The position numbers and the translations under genes were made by a program. The notes below the pieces were generated by a model. The model was given only the letters and a program-made list of their open reading frames with translations, made no database searches and had not been told where the DNA came from. This document shows, piece by piece, positions 1-9,600 of a stretch of 64,000 bases of DNA (position 1 is the first letter of the stretch; each line of letters starts with the position of its first letter). The stretch is from contig CALTUD010000009.1 of NCBI GenBank assembly GCA_943912335.1, positions 1 to 64,000 on the forward strand. The letters are read 5' to 3'. This stretch comes from an uncultured Acetobacteraceae bacterium (GTDB taxonomy: Bacteria > Pseudomonadota > Alphaproteobacteria > Acetobacterales > Acetobacteraceae).

Positions 1-2514
1 GCGGAACAGGCCGGAGATCCGCAGCGTCACATCGACGCGCGGCCGGTCCAGCACCGGCAGCGGCACGATCTCCAGCCCGCCGACGCGATTGGACCCCGCA
101 TCCCAGACCGGCTTCACCCCCATCAGGATCAGCGCCAGGGCCAGATCCTCGCCGCCCGTGCGCAGGCTGGTGGAGCCCCAGAGGTCGATCATCGCGCTGC
201 GCAGCCAGTCGCCCTGGTCCTGCAGATGCCGTTCCAGCAGGGCGCGTGCGGCCTTCTCGGCCAGGACGAAGGCGCTGCGCGTGGGAATGGCGCGCGGATC
301 GACGCCGAACAGATTGCGTCCGGTCGGCAGAACGTCCGCGCGTCCGCGCGTGGGCGCTCCGGCGGGGCCAGGCTGGACGAAGCGTCCGTCGAGCGCCGCC
401 AGCAGCGCCTGCATTTCCGCCGCCGGGCTCGCATCCAGCGCTTCCGCTGCACCGTCGCCGGGGGCGGCGCGTTCGATCGCGGCCAGCAAGGCGTCGCGTC
501 GCGGCGGTGGACGGCCGAACACGTGCAGCCCGTCGCGGATCTGCAACTCCTTCACGTCGCACAGATAGGCGTCGAGCCGGGCCAGGGCGTCTGCCTCGTC
601 CTCGCCGGGATCGACGCCGCTTTCCGCCAGCAGCCCGCAGGACGCGGCACGGTCGAGAATGTCCCGGCGCAGAAGCGCGCCGCGACGCGCATCGAGCCCG
701 TCCGCGGCGGCGAACTCGTCGATCAGCCGTTCCAGCTCCAGCGCCTCGCCGCCGAGAGCGGCACCGCCGACCGGCGGGGTGAGATGGCCGATCGTCACCG
801 CGCCCAGACGACGTTTGGCGGCCGCGGCCTCGCCCGGATTGTTGCAGATGAACGGGTAGATCACCGGCAGCCCGCCCAGAAGCGCGCTCGGCGCGCAGGC
901 GGTGGAGGGCGCGGCGGCCTTGCCGGGCAGCCATTCCAGCGTGCCATGCGCACCGAGATGCACGACGGCATGGATGTCGAGGGTCCGGCGCAGCCAGTGA
1001 TGGAAGCCGACATAGGACGGGTGCGGTGGCAGGTCGGGATCGTGATAGCCGAGCTTGCGGTCGCGCCCGTCGCCGCGATCCGGCTGCAATGCGATCACGA
1101 TGCGGCCGAGACGGAGATGGCGCAGGGCGATTCCGCCTGTCGGCGTGTCCCAGCAGACGCTGACCCGGTCGCGCAACGGCGGGGGCAGGGCGTCGAGCGC
1201 ATCGTGAAGCCCGCCGGCATCGAGGATCGGCGCCGGGACGTCATGGCAAAGCGCCTGCACCAGCCTGGACTGATCGGGAATCTCGCCGGTGTCGTAGCCT
1301 TGCGCGCGCAGCGTTTCGAGAATGGCGTGCAGGCTGGCGAACACGTCGAGCCCGACTGCGTGACCGGTCTGTCCGCCCAGGGCCGGGTAGTCCGACAGGA
1401 TCAGGGCGATGCGTCGTTCGGCGCGGGGCGTGGCGGCAAGTGTGGCCCAGGCTGCGGCGCGATCGGCCACGAGAGCGATGCCGTCCGGATGCGGGGCGTT
1501 GAAGCGGGCGGCGAACCCGCCGGGCGCGGCCTCGGTGCGGTGTCGCTTGAACGAGATCGCGGTGCCGGCCAGACGGCCATCCAGTTCGGGCAGAACCAGC
1601 TGCATCGCCAGATCGGTCTGCGACAGGCCGCGACGGCTCGCCTCCCAGGCCGCTTCTTCCGACGCCGGTTGCAGAAGCTGGATCACCGGCGTGTCGGCCG
1701 CGTCGAGCGGCGAGCCGTGCTCCCCCCGCGCGGCGAAGAAGGTCGCGTTCAGCACCATTGCGGGTCGCGTCGTGCGCAGGCGGTCGCGCACGAAGCCGGA
1801 GGCTGCCGGTTCCTTCAGGGAGGCGACGAACAGCGATTCGGCATCGAGCCCACGCCGGTCGAGGGCGTCGGCCAGCGCCTCGAACGGGACGATGTCGTCG
1901 GCCACCAGATGGGCGCGATAGAACAGGATCGTCACGAGAGGCCGCGTGCGCGTCTCGGGTGCCGCGCGATGCACCCCCGCCGTCGGCACGGGCTCCGGTT
2001 CCGCGCCGTCATCGGCGCCCTGTCCGGCCAGATGCGCCAGCAGAACGAGCGCCGCCCGGTGATTGCGCGGCCCGCCTTCGCGCAGGAATCCATCGAGGCG
2101 GTGGATCATCGCCTCCGCCACCGTGCTCAGCGCGGAAAGGCGCGGATCGGGCTGCGCGTCGCCAGGCACCATCGCCAGGGGGATGCGATGGCGACGACAG
2201 CACGCGGCCAGTTCTTCCGCGCCGTAGCGCCAATGGTCCAGACCGCCGAGCAGACGCACGAACACGCAGCCGGACCCGGCGATGGTGTTCTCGGCATAGA
2301 GATCCACCGACATCGGGTGGCGCAACGTGCCGAGCGATTGCAGGCGCAGAGACGGTGCGAACCCGTCCGCGCGTAAGCCGGTTTCCGCTGCCGCCAGGGC
2401 CGCCAGATCGCTGTCCGAGAAGCTGAGCACGACGAGATCGGCCGGGTCGTGGCCGTGATCGACGGCTTCTGCCTGTTCGTCGAGCGTCCTGGTGTCGCGA
2501 ACCAGCAGATGCAC
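1..2514 (-). CDS. cobN: Cobaltochelatase subunit CobN, N-terminal 838 residues (runs off left edge)
   Basis: CobN is the large subunit of the ATP-dependent cobaltochelatase (with CobS and CobT) that inserts cobalt into hydrogenobyrinic acid a,c-diamide in the aerobic cobalamin pathway. Reading the minus strand gives one uninterrupted frame to the window edge. CobN-like stretches include VRLLGGLDHWRYGAEEL near the N-terminus, VVHLGAHGTLEWLPGK around residues 518-531, and RPRVDVTLRISGLFR at the last visible residues. A GTG start at 2514 is chosen because it lies 14 bases after the cobW stop, has a GGGA ribosome-binding site, and gives the usual start of a short strand followed by a helix. The family is roughly 1100-1300 residues, so about a third lies outside the window. 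It is the last visible gene of the riboswitch-led operon with DUF1636 and cobW. cobS and cobT are not in the window. Confidence 0.93.
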   Translation of the reverse strand, partial: MHLLVRDTRTLDEQAEAVDHGHDPADLVVLSFSDSDLAALAAAETGLRADGFAPSLRLQSLGTLRHPMSVDLYAENTIAGSGCVFVRLLGGLDHWRYGAEELAACCRRHRIPLAMVPGDAQPDPRLSALSTVAEAMIHRLDGFLREGGPRNHRAALVLLAHLAGQGADDGAEPEPVPTAGVHRAAPETRTRPLVTILFYRAHLVADDIVPFEALADALDRRGLDAESLFVASLKEPAASGFVRDRLRTTRPAMVLNATFFAARGEHGSPLDAADTPVIQLLQPASEEAAWEASRRGLSQTDLAMQLVLPELDGRLAGTAISFKRHRTEAAPGGFAARFNAPHPDGIALVADRAAAWATLAATPRAERRIALILSDYPALGGQTGHAVGLDVFASLHAILETLRAQGYDTGEIPDQSRLVQALCHDVPAPILDAGGLHDALDALPPPLRDRVSVCWDTPTGGIALRHLRLGRIVIALQPDRGDGRDRKLGYHDPDLPPHPSYVGFHHWLRRTLDIHAVVHLGAHGTLEWLPGKAAAPSTACAPSALLGGLPVIYPFICNNPGEAAAAKRRLGAVTIGHLTPPVGGAALGGEALELERLIDEFAAADGLDARRGALLRRDILDRAASCGLLAESGVDPGEDEADALARLDAYLCDVKELQIRDGLHVFGRPPPRRDALLAAIERAAPGDGAAEALDASPAAEMQALLAALDGRFVQPGPAGAPTRGRADVLPTGRNLFGVDPRAIPTRSAFVLAEKAARALLERHLQDQGDWLRSAMIDLWGSTSLRTGGEDLALALILMGVKPVWDAGSNRVGGLEIVPLPVLDRPRVDVTLRISGLFR

Positions 2515-2528
2515 GGCGCGGCGTTCCC

Positions 2529-3569
2529 TTATCCGCCGCGAATCGCGCGGGCGATGCCGTCGCGGTCGAGACCGGTGCGGCCGATCACGACGATGCCGCC
2601 CTCCCGCGCTTCTCCGGCGCTCCAGGCGCGGTCGAACTGGTGCCGGAAGCGGTCGCCCACACCCTGAATGGCGAGGCGCATCGGCCGGCCGGACAGGGCG
2701 GCGAAGCCCTTCATGCGCAGAACGTCGTGCTCGGCGGCGACGGCGCGCAGGCGTTCGACCAGCGCGTCAGCGTCCGGCTGCTCGCCGATGGCGACCACGA
2801 AGCTGTCGAAATCGTCGTGCTCGTGCTCGCCGTCGACGGAGTCGTGATGCGAGGGGCGGCTGGCGAGATCGGCCTCGGCGGCCGCATCGAGACCCAGCAG
2901 CACCGACGGATCGAGTTTCCCCTCGTTAGCGCGCAGCATTTTCACCGCGCGCGGCAGGTGCGCCGACACCGCCTGCTCCACCGAAGCCAGCTCGGTTTCT
3001 TCCAGCAGGTCGCATTTGTTCAGCACCACCAGATCGGCGGCGCAGAGCTGGTCCTCGAACACTTCGGCGAGCGGGTTGTCGTGATCGAGCGCCTCGTCCG
3101 CCGCGCGCTGGGCTTCCACCGCCTCCGGGTCGTCGGCGAAGCGTCCGGCGGCGACGGCCGGTGCGTCCACCACCGCCACCACCCCGTCCACTGTCACGCG
3201 CGTGCGGATCGACGGCCAGTTGAACGCCTTCAGCAGCGGTTTCGGCAGGGCGAGGCCGGAGGTCTCGATGACGATGTGCTCGGGCGGATCGGTGCGGTCG
3301 AGCAGCGCTTCCATGGTCGGCAGGAAATCGTCGGCCACGGTGCAGCACAAACAACCATTGGCCAGCTCGACGATGTCCTCGTCGCGGCACTCCGGAATGC
3401 CGCAGGACCGCAGCGTGTCGCCGTCGATGCCGAGCGAGCCGAACTCGTTGACGATCACCGCGATGCGCTTGCCGCCGCTGTTGCCCAGCACATGGCGCAA
3501 TAGCGTGGTCTTTCCGGCGCCGAGAAAGCCGGTGATGACCGTGGCGGGAACCTTGGTGGGGGCGCTCAT
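2529..3569 (-). CDS. cobW: Cobalamin biosynthesis GTPase CobW (G3E family metallochaperone)
   Basis: CobW is a G3E P-loop GTPase thought to deliver cobalt to the cobaltochelatase. The protein has 346 residues. It shows a Walker A motif GFLGAGKT at residues 14-21, the CxCC metal-binding motif (CLCC, residues 73-76) and an NKCD guanine-specificity motif. A histidine- and acid-rich loop (HHDSVDGEHEHDD) lies before the C-terminal CobW_C domain and fits metal binding. The ATG at 3569 is chosen because it puts the P-loop at the usual place. It overlaps the stop of the upstream DUF1636 gene in an ATGA arrangement, which suggests translational coupling. The frame stays open further upstream but without family similarity. 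The neighbouring cobN supports a role in cobalt insertion rather than zinc handling. Confidence 0.95.
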   Translation of the reverse strand: MSAPTKVPATVITGFLGAGKTTLLRHVLGNSGGKRIAVIVNEFGSLGIDGDTLRSCGIPECRDEDIVELANGCLCCTVADDFLPTMEALLDRTDPPEHIVIETSGLALPKPLLKAFNWPSIRTRVTVDGVVAVVDAPAVAAGRFADDPEAVEAQRAADEALDHDNPLAEVFEDQLCAADLVVLNKCDLLEETELASVEQAVSAHLPRAVKMLRANEGKLDPSVLLGLDAAAEADLASRPSHHDSVDGEHEHDDFDSFVVAIGEQPDADALVERLRAVAAEHDVLRMKGFAALSGRPMRLAIQGVGDRFRHQFDRAWSAGEAREGGIVVIGRTGLDRDGIARAIRGG

Positions 3570-3943
3570 CGGGCGGACTCCGGAACGGGCGTGGCGGGAA
3601 CGCGACCGAGCACCATGTCGGCAAGGCTCGCGGGGCGTTTCGACGGCATAACGGTGCCGGTCTTGGAGGCGCGATAGGCGCCGGCGAAGCGGGCGATGTC
3701 CTCTGCCTTGTCCGGGTTCAGGCGGCCGATCAGGTAGGTCCATTTGCCTTGCATGGAGATGGCGGCGCTGCATCCGTCGTTGCAGACGGCTAGGCATTCC
3801 ACGCCGATCACCTGCATGTCCGGCGAACCGAGCGCCTGGAGACGATCATGCAGAACCCGACCGGGGCGCGGCGAGACGTCCGTGCCGGCGCGACAGGTGG
3901 TGCAGACATGCAGCACGGGGATCGGGGATTCTTCGCTCAACAC
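3566..3943 (-). CDS. DUF1636 family small cysteine-rich protein (ferredoxin-like) of the cobalamin operon
   Basis: A protein of about 125 residues with a CTTC motif at residues 14-17 and a second cluster C-x3-C-x3-C (residues 50, 54, 58). The spacing resembles thioredoxin-fold [2Fe-2S] ferredoxins and fits the DUF1636 family, which is known from cobW/cobN operons. It may be a metal- or cluster-carrying partner for CobW, but the function is not established. The start is GTG 3943 or the adjacent TTG 3940; both follow a GGGAG ribosome-binding site. It is the first gene after the cobalamin riboswitch and its stop overlaps the cobW start by four bases. Confidence 0.85.
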   Translation of the reverse strand: MLSEESPIPVLHVCTTCRAGTDVSPRPGRVLHDRLQALGSPDMQVIGVECLAVCNDGCSAAISMQGKWTYLIGRLNPDKAEDIARFAGAYRASKTGTVMPSKRPASLADMVLGRVPATPVPESAR

Positions 3944-4102
3944 AGACCACTCCCAGGCGTCCCTGCGACGGACCATCCGGCGCAGCAAGACACGGGGGCT
4001 GGATGTCCGCCCCGGCGGCCTGACGGCGCACGAGGTCGCGCACGGTGGGTCGCACCGCGATCGAAGCCGAACCGGGCACCCCGCCGGTCTGGCACGGATG
4101 GC

Positions 4103-4290
4103 GTCGCGGCAGGTCTCCTGGCTCGCGGTTCCGGACCCGGACAGGTCCACGCGGCTCGACCGCCTTCCCGACGCCGGAGCGCCAGTGGCCAATCGCGAAC
4201 CGCTCACCGCCTACAGTTGCGGGGGCAGCGACGGAGTAGGCCGACGGGGTTCCCCCGGGCCGCACCGTCTTCCCTTTTCACCTCCCTTCC
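4103..4290 (-). promoter_or_regulatory. Cobalamin (B12) riboswitch
   Basis: Read on the minus strand, this leader shows the cobalamin aptamer landmarks in order. They are a GGGAA..CGGTGCG 5' part (about 4262-4275), the core GCTGCCCCCGCAACTGTA (4212-4229), a CCACTG element (4183-4188), GGGAAGGC (4162-4169), and the B12 box AGCCAGGAGACCTGCC (4108-4123). About 160 bases then lead to the DUF1636 start and must hold the expression platform. The family normally turns expression off when adenosylcobalamin is bound. Boundaries are approximate. Confidence 0.93.
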
Positions 4291-4354
4291 GGGAGGACCA
4301 TCGACGCGCGATGTGTAGGCGCGCCGGGTGCGGGGCGGCAAGCGTTCGCTGCGA

Positions 4355-4927
4355 TCAGAGCGGCCTGCGCGCGGGCAGCATGCGGCGCAGCACGCCCTCG
4401 CGATCCAGGAACTGGTGTTTCAGCACGCCGGCCAGATGCAATGCCACGAGCGCGATCAGCACGTAGCTCAGCCAGACATGCACCCCGAACCAGAAGGCAT
4501 GCACCGCTTCCTTCTGCGCCGGGGGCAGATCGGCGATGGCGCCGATCCGGAACCAGGGGATGCACCAGAACAAGGTGAGCGGGTGCTGCGCCGCCAGCCT
4601 GAAGGCGGAATCGTGCACCCACCCGGTGATCGGCAGCGCCAGGATCAGGGCATAGAGCAGCGCATGCACCAGATGCGCGCCCCCTCGTTCGAGCGCCGGC
4701 ATGGAAGCGGGCAGCGGCGGCGGGCGGTGCGAGAGGCGCCAGAGAATGCGCAGCAGTGCCAGTCCCAGCACGGTGATGCCGAAGGATTTGTGCAGGTCGA
4801 TGGCCGGACGGATCGCCGTCTCCGGCAGGGAGTCGATGAACCAGGTGTAGCTGAGATTGGCGATCACCAGCAGGGCGACCAGCCAGTGCAGCGCCATCGC
4901 GATTCGGGTGTAGCGCGGTGCGTCCAT
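4355..4927 (-). CDS. Cytochrome b561-family membrane protein
   Basis: A protein of 190 residues with four predicted membrane helices (about 10-30, 46-66, 84-104 and 142-168). Histidines inside or at the ends of helices are placed for two b-type hemes: H14 (MALHWLVALL), H46 (IDLHKSFG), H85/H88 and H143/H150. This is the prokaryotic cytochrome b561 family, which moves electrons between the quinone pool and an acceptor such as superoxide. The natural partner here is unknown. The start is the ATG at 4927 with the family-typical MxxPRYTRIAMALHW opening. The gene lies downstream of, and on the same strand as, nothing closely spaced. A GC-rich inverted repeat (GGCCGC...GCGGCC) sits just upstream of its start. 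Confidence 0.88.
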   Translation of the reverse strand: MDAPRYTRIAMALHWLVALLVIANLSYTWFIDSLPETAIRPAIDLHKSFGITVLGLALLRILWRLSHRPPPLPASMPALERGGAHLVHALLYALILALPITGWVHDSAFRLAAQHPLTLFWCIPWFRIGAIADLPPAQKEAVHAFWFGVHVWLSYVLIALVALHLAGVLKHQFLDREGVLRRMLPARRPL

Positions 4928-5166
4928 GCGGAACTCCCCGGTCCGGCCGCGAGGGGATCGGTGCGGCCTCGATGGGCATTATGCCGGCCAGAACCCCGAG
5001 AAAGGCAAGGGCGGCGATGCCAAACGGCGTGCGATGCCTATATGTCGACCGCGAAACGGGCGCGACACGATGACGCCGGACCGTCTCCGGGCCGACGATG
5101 CGGTTCGGTTGGCGACCGGAGCTCGAATGGCGCTATCGCGAGAAGACCGGCGAAAGGTACGCTTGA

Positions 5167-6552
5167 ATGGATTCCTCTTTGTCCGCCGTGCTGGCCGAGC
5201 GTCGCCGCGTGCTGTCGCCGCGCTTTTCGCCGCCGCCCACGCCGATCGCCAGCTTGCTGATCCATGGCGCGGTGATGCTGCTCTGGGTGCTGCTGATCGT
5301 CCGCGCCTTCGGCGGGGGCGGCTTGTTCGCCTGGTCGGCCGGACTGGTCTACGTGCTCTACGATACGCTGTTGCTGATCTTCGTGTTCCGGCAGTCCTTG
5401 TTCCTGGCGCGGAAAAGTCCGGTCCAGCCAATCCCGGCGGCGGCCCTCCCCGCCGCCACGGTGATCGTCGCCGCCCATAACGAGGTCGGCGTGCTGGCGG
5501 ACACCATCGCCGCGCTGCGCGGCCAGACCACGCCGCCGGACTGCATCCTGATCGCCGATGACGGGTCCGATGACGGCACCGACCGCCTGCTGCGCGAGCG
5601 CTTCGGGCTCGAACCCGATGGCGGCGGCGCCTTGCGATGGTTGCAACTGCCGCGCGGCGGCAAGGCTTTGGCGTTGAACCAGGCGATCGCCCGCGCCGAG
5701 ACCGAACTGGTAATGACCATCGACGCCGATACGCAGGTGGAGCCGGATGCGCTGGAAGCGATGCGTCGCGCCTTCGTGTCCGATCCGGCCCTGGTGGCGG
5801 CGACCGGCGTCCTGCGTCCGTTCTGCGCGCCCGGATTGTCCGGCCGGCTGATGCAGTGGTTCCAGGGCTACGAATACATCCGTAACTTCCTGTCCCGCGC
5901 CGCCTGGGGGCGGGTGGGCGCGCTGATGCTGCTGAGCGGCGCGTTCTCCTGCTACAAGCGCGACGCGGTGCTGGAGGTGGGCGGGTTCGACCCGGATTGT
6001 CTGGTCGAGGACTACGAACTGACGCACCGCATGCGCGACCATTCCGGTCGCCGGGGCCTCGGCTGGCAGACGGCGGTGATCGGCACGGCGCAGGCCAGCA
6101 CGGAGGTGCCGGGCACGCTGGGCACGTTTCTGCGCCAGCGCCGGCGCTGGTTCGGCGGGTTCCTGCAAACCCAGCTCTGGTATCGGCATATGGTCGGCAA
6201 CCGGCGGTATGGCGTGCTCGGCTGGGCGATGCTGCCGGTGAAGGCGATCGACACCATGCAGCCCTTCTACGGGCTGATCGGCGCAGTGCTGATCGCGGTG
6301 TTTCTGATCCATGGGCGCTTCGACGTGCTGCTGCCGGTGGCCGGCGTGATCGGCGCCAAGATCGTGCTCGATATCGGCTTCCATCTCTGGTCACTGCATG
6401 CCTATCGGTCGTGGCTCGGACGCGGCCGGCGTGCGTCGATCCCGCTGGCGCTCGTCGCGTCCGTGCTGGAGCCGTTCTCGTTCCAGCTCCTGCGCCATCT
6501 GGGCGCGGCGCTCGGGTGGGTGTCGTTTCTGCGCCGGTCCCGGCGCTGGTGA
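5167..6552 (+). CDS. Membrane glycosyltransferase family 2 (processive-synthase type)
   Basis: A protein of 461 residues. Two N-terminal membrane segments (about 29-47 and 57-77) precede a GT-A catalytic domain. Its motifs are VIVAAHNEV (99-107), IADDGSDDGT (129-138), the nucleotide-sugar/metal motif DAD at 186-188, EDYEL (281-285) and QRRRW at 324-328. At least three further membrane segments follow. This is the layout of processive GT2 enzymes such as poly-N-acetylglucosamine or cellulose-type synthases, but the sugar cannot be told from sequence. The start ATG has an AAAGG ribosome-binding site nine bases upstream. No accessory polysaccharide export genes lie next to it, so it may modify a lipid or a short surface glycan. 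It converges on the Hint-protein gene. Confidence 0.87.
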   Translation: MDSSLSAVLAERRRVLSPRFSPPPTPIASLLIHGAVMLLWVLLIVRAFGGGGLFAWSAGLVYVLYDTLLLIFVFRQSLFLARKSPVQPIPAAALPAATVIVAAHNEVGVLADTIAALRGQTTPPDCILIADDGSDDGTDRLLRERFGLEPDGGGALRWLQLPRGGKALALNQAIARAETELVMTIDADTQVEPDALEAMRRAFVSDPALVAATGVLRPFCAPGLSGRLMQWFQGYEYIRNFLSRAAWGRVGALMLLSGAFSCYKRDAVLEVGGFDPDCLVEDYELTHRMRDHSGRRGLGWQTAVIGTAQASTEVPGTLGTFLRQRRRWFGGFLQTQLWYRHMVGNRRYGVLGWAMLPVKAIDTMQPFYGLIGAVLIAVFLIHGRFDVLLPVAGVIGAKIVLDIGFHLWSLHAYRSWLGRGRRASIPLALVASVLEPFSFQLLRHLGAALGWVSFLRRSRRW

Positions 6553-6646
6553 GACCGGCGCCGGCTCCAGCGTCCGCGGGCCATGCGGCGGAGCATCCCG
6601 AGGGCGATCGGTCAGCGGCCGTCCCCCCGGGGCTTTCTCCGCGTCG

Positions 6647-9600
6647 TCAGGCGGCGTCGGGAAGATCTGCGATCTCAGGCCGCCCCGTCGTAGCCGGGTA
6701 GGGCAGGGTGCCGACGACCGACACCTCCAGGAAGCAGGTCTCGTGACGGGCTTCGCCGAGTGCCAGACTGGCGGCGCCGTCGGTCCAGCGCCGATCCTGC
6801 TCCAGAGCGTGCCAGCCGTCCCCGTCCAGCGCGGCCGCTGCAACCGCCTCGCCCTCCAGACCCTGCCACAGGATCAAACCGGACACCTGCACGCCAAGCC
6901 GGCGCCGGTCGTCGACGAACGGGCCGATCGCCCGGGCCGGGCTGGACGACAGCGATTCCAGCGCCACAGCGCGGCGCCCGGCCGGCAGCGGAAAGAAATG
7001 ACGTCCGCCATCCTGCCAGCGCGCCGAAACCGTGCTCCCGTCATCGAGACGAAGCGCGATGCGGGGATCGTGCTGCGTCGGCGCGGTCCGCGCGGGCATG
7101 GCGAGCCCCAGTGCGGCCGAACGCCGGGCGAGGCGCTGCCAGATCGGCTCGACGACAGCGCGCGCGGTCTCGACCGGCAGGCCGTTCTCGGCGGTGCCGC
7201 TCGGTTCGCCACTCTTTTCGCCGGCGGACGAACGCGGACGCAGCATCACCACGTCGTTGTTGGAGAAATGGCTGCGATTGCCGGTGTCCAGGTAGCTTTC
7301 CGTGGTCAGCCCCTCGGAGATCAGGATCCCGTGCCGGTCCAGCTCGATATGGAAGTAGCTGTAGCTGCCGATCGAGCGGTCCTCGACGATGCTGCCGCCA
7401 TTGATCAGCATGCGGGCGGGCACAAGCCGGTTCTCGACCAGGATGCAATGCTCCGCCGTGACCAGCAGGTCGCGATGCGGAATGCCCTGGGCGACCGCGT
7501 CGCGCCGGATGCGGATCGGGTATTCCTCGCTTTCCGCGACGGCGGCACTGTCGATATGGCGCGTACCGATCCAGCGGATCGGGCGGAAAACGACGTCGCC
7601 CGCTTCCTGCACGGCGACCAGATCGATCGCGCCGGTCCGGCGCCGTTCGAACAGCGCTTCCACGGTGATCTCTCCGTCCGGCGTGAGGATATGGGTGCCG
7701 GACAGGAAGCAGGTTGCCGTGATGACGATCGATGCGGTGGCGGGGATCGTGCCGGAGATGCCGTCCGACACAGAAAGGGAGATGGTGGTGTCGACCGGCG
7801 AGGCGGCGCTGGTCGGCGTGAACAGCAACGAATCCAGGTCGGCGTTGAAGGAGGCGAGGCTGCTGGCGCTCAACGTGTAGACGCCGGGCGTCGCGGTGGC
7901 GGTGAGGCCGGTGCCGGACAAGATGCCGTTGTCGGCGGTGACGCGTCCGGCGCTGTTGGTGAGCGTCAGCGTGGCGCTCATCGTCGGCGTGCCGTGCGCA
8001 TCCGCCACCTGCGCTGCATAGAACGGAGCGATGGGCGTCGTGCCGCTGGTCAGGCCGGTCGGCACGATGCCGAAGAGCTGCGGGTTGCCCGAGCCGATCG
8101 CCATCGCCACCACCCCGGTCGACGGGGTCTGGAACGAGAAGGCGGTGCCCGGGGTCGAGGTGAGGGTGTGGCTGGCGTTGCCGCTGGGGGCGGTCGCGCT
8201 GATGGTGCCGGTCACGGTCACCGTGGCGCTGTCGCCGGAAGACAGGTTGATGTTGTTGAGATTGATCGCGCCGGTGCCGGTCTGTGTCTGGGCGTCGTCC
8301 TTGACCGTCCATGTCACGTTGGTCTCGACGGAGGATGGCGCGTCGAGAAGGGTGATCTGGTTGGAACCGTTCGGTCCGGTGTCGGTGATGGTGTAGGTGT
8401 AGGAGAACCTGTCGCCCGGCAGCAGCGTGTAGGTGCCGGCCTGGGCGGAATTCGGATAGGTGATGACCGGCGTTGAGACGGAAAGGTTCACCGGCAGCGT
8501 GACCGAGACGTTCTCGATCGCATGCAGATCCCTGTGTCCGCCCGTGCTCGCCGCGAAACCGAGATAGAAATTGTTCGGCAGCGTCTGCGCAACGCTGAGA
8601 TTGTTGATGACCTGGTTATAGGTCCTGCCGCCATCGGTGCTGACGAACACCGAGAGGCTTTCGTGCCCGCTGTCGATCTTGAGCAGGTTGATCTTGACCG
8701 TGCGCGTGCCGTCGATCCCGGCGGCGAACTTGTTCGTGCTCAGCAGCTTGTAGCCGCTCGTGCCGTTACCCGCGCCGCGCACGCCGATCTCGTTCGGGAT
8801 CTGGCCGATGCCGGTCTGGATGCCGCGATCCGTTGCGGAGAAGTTACCGTAGGTGTCGAAGCCGATGCCGAGGAACCCGTTGGTGATGCCAGCCTGTCCG
8901 TCGTTGGAATAGCCGAGACCGCCGCCGTAGCCGCCCGCCTGAACGGTGCTGGCGGAGCCGCCTGCGGCGGTGATCGCGTCGGCATCGAGCAGGAAGAACG
9001 AGATGCCGTCGGCCCCGTCGCCGCCGCCGGAATAATAGGTGAACTGGACGGAGATGCCGGTCGTGGACGGAAACGACTGCTTGTAGACGGCGATCCCGTG
9101 CTGGTTGTTCACGGCATCGGTCAGCTGCAGGTAGCCGTTGCTGTTGATGAGGGTGTTGCCGGCCGCAGCAAAGCTGGAGATTCCGGTGAAGGTGCCGATA
9201 TTGATCGGCAGCCCGGCCGGCGGGCCGTTGCTGGCCAAGGGCTGCGCGAACGCTCCTTCGGACGCCTTGCTGAACACCTCGGCCGCAGCGAGAGGCGCGC
9301 CGGTGCTGGTCACATCGAGCGTCCAGCTGTCCCCGGGGGTCAGGCCGCCGACCGGATGCGAGGCCGCGGCGACATGGGCGCCGGTCGCGGCGGCGATCTG
9401 ATCGACCAGGGCCTGCCCGTTGCTGCCTCCCCCCGTGTCGCAGCCGTAGAGCTGGATACTGCCGCCGGGTGCGAGCGACGCGCCGATCCTGGCGAGCGCA
9501 TCCTGCGACCCGCTAACGGCAATGGCATTCACCGTGGTGGCGCCGAGCCGGATCGCGCCTTCGCTGCCGTGTGCGATCACGGAGATCGAGGCGAGGCCGT

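Noticed and set aside
226..2376. A long open frame of 716 codons on the plus strand
   Set aside because: It is antisense to cobN, whose minus-strand frame has clear family motifs along its visible length. Arg/Gly-rich composition marks it as a high-GC shadow.
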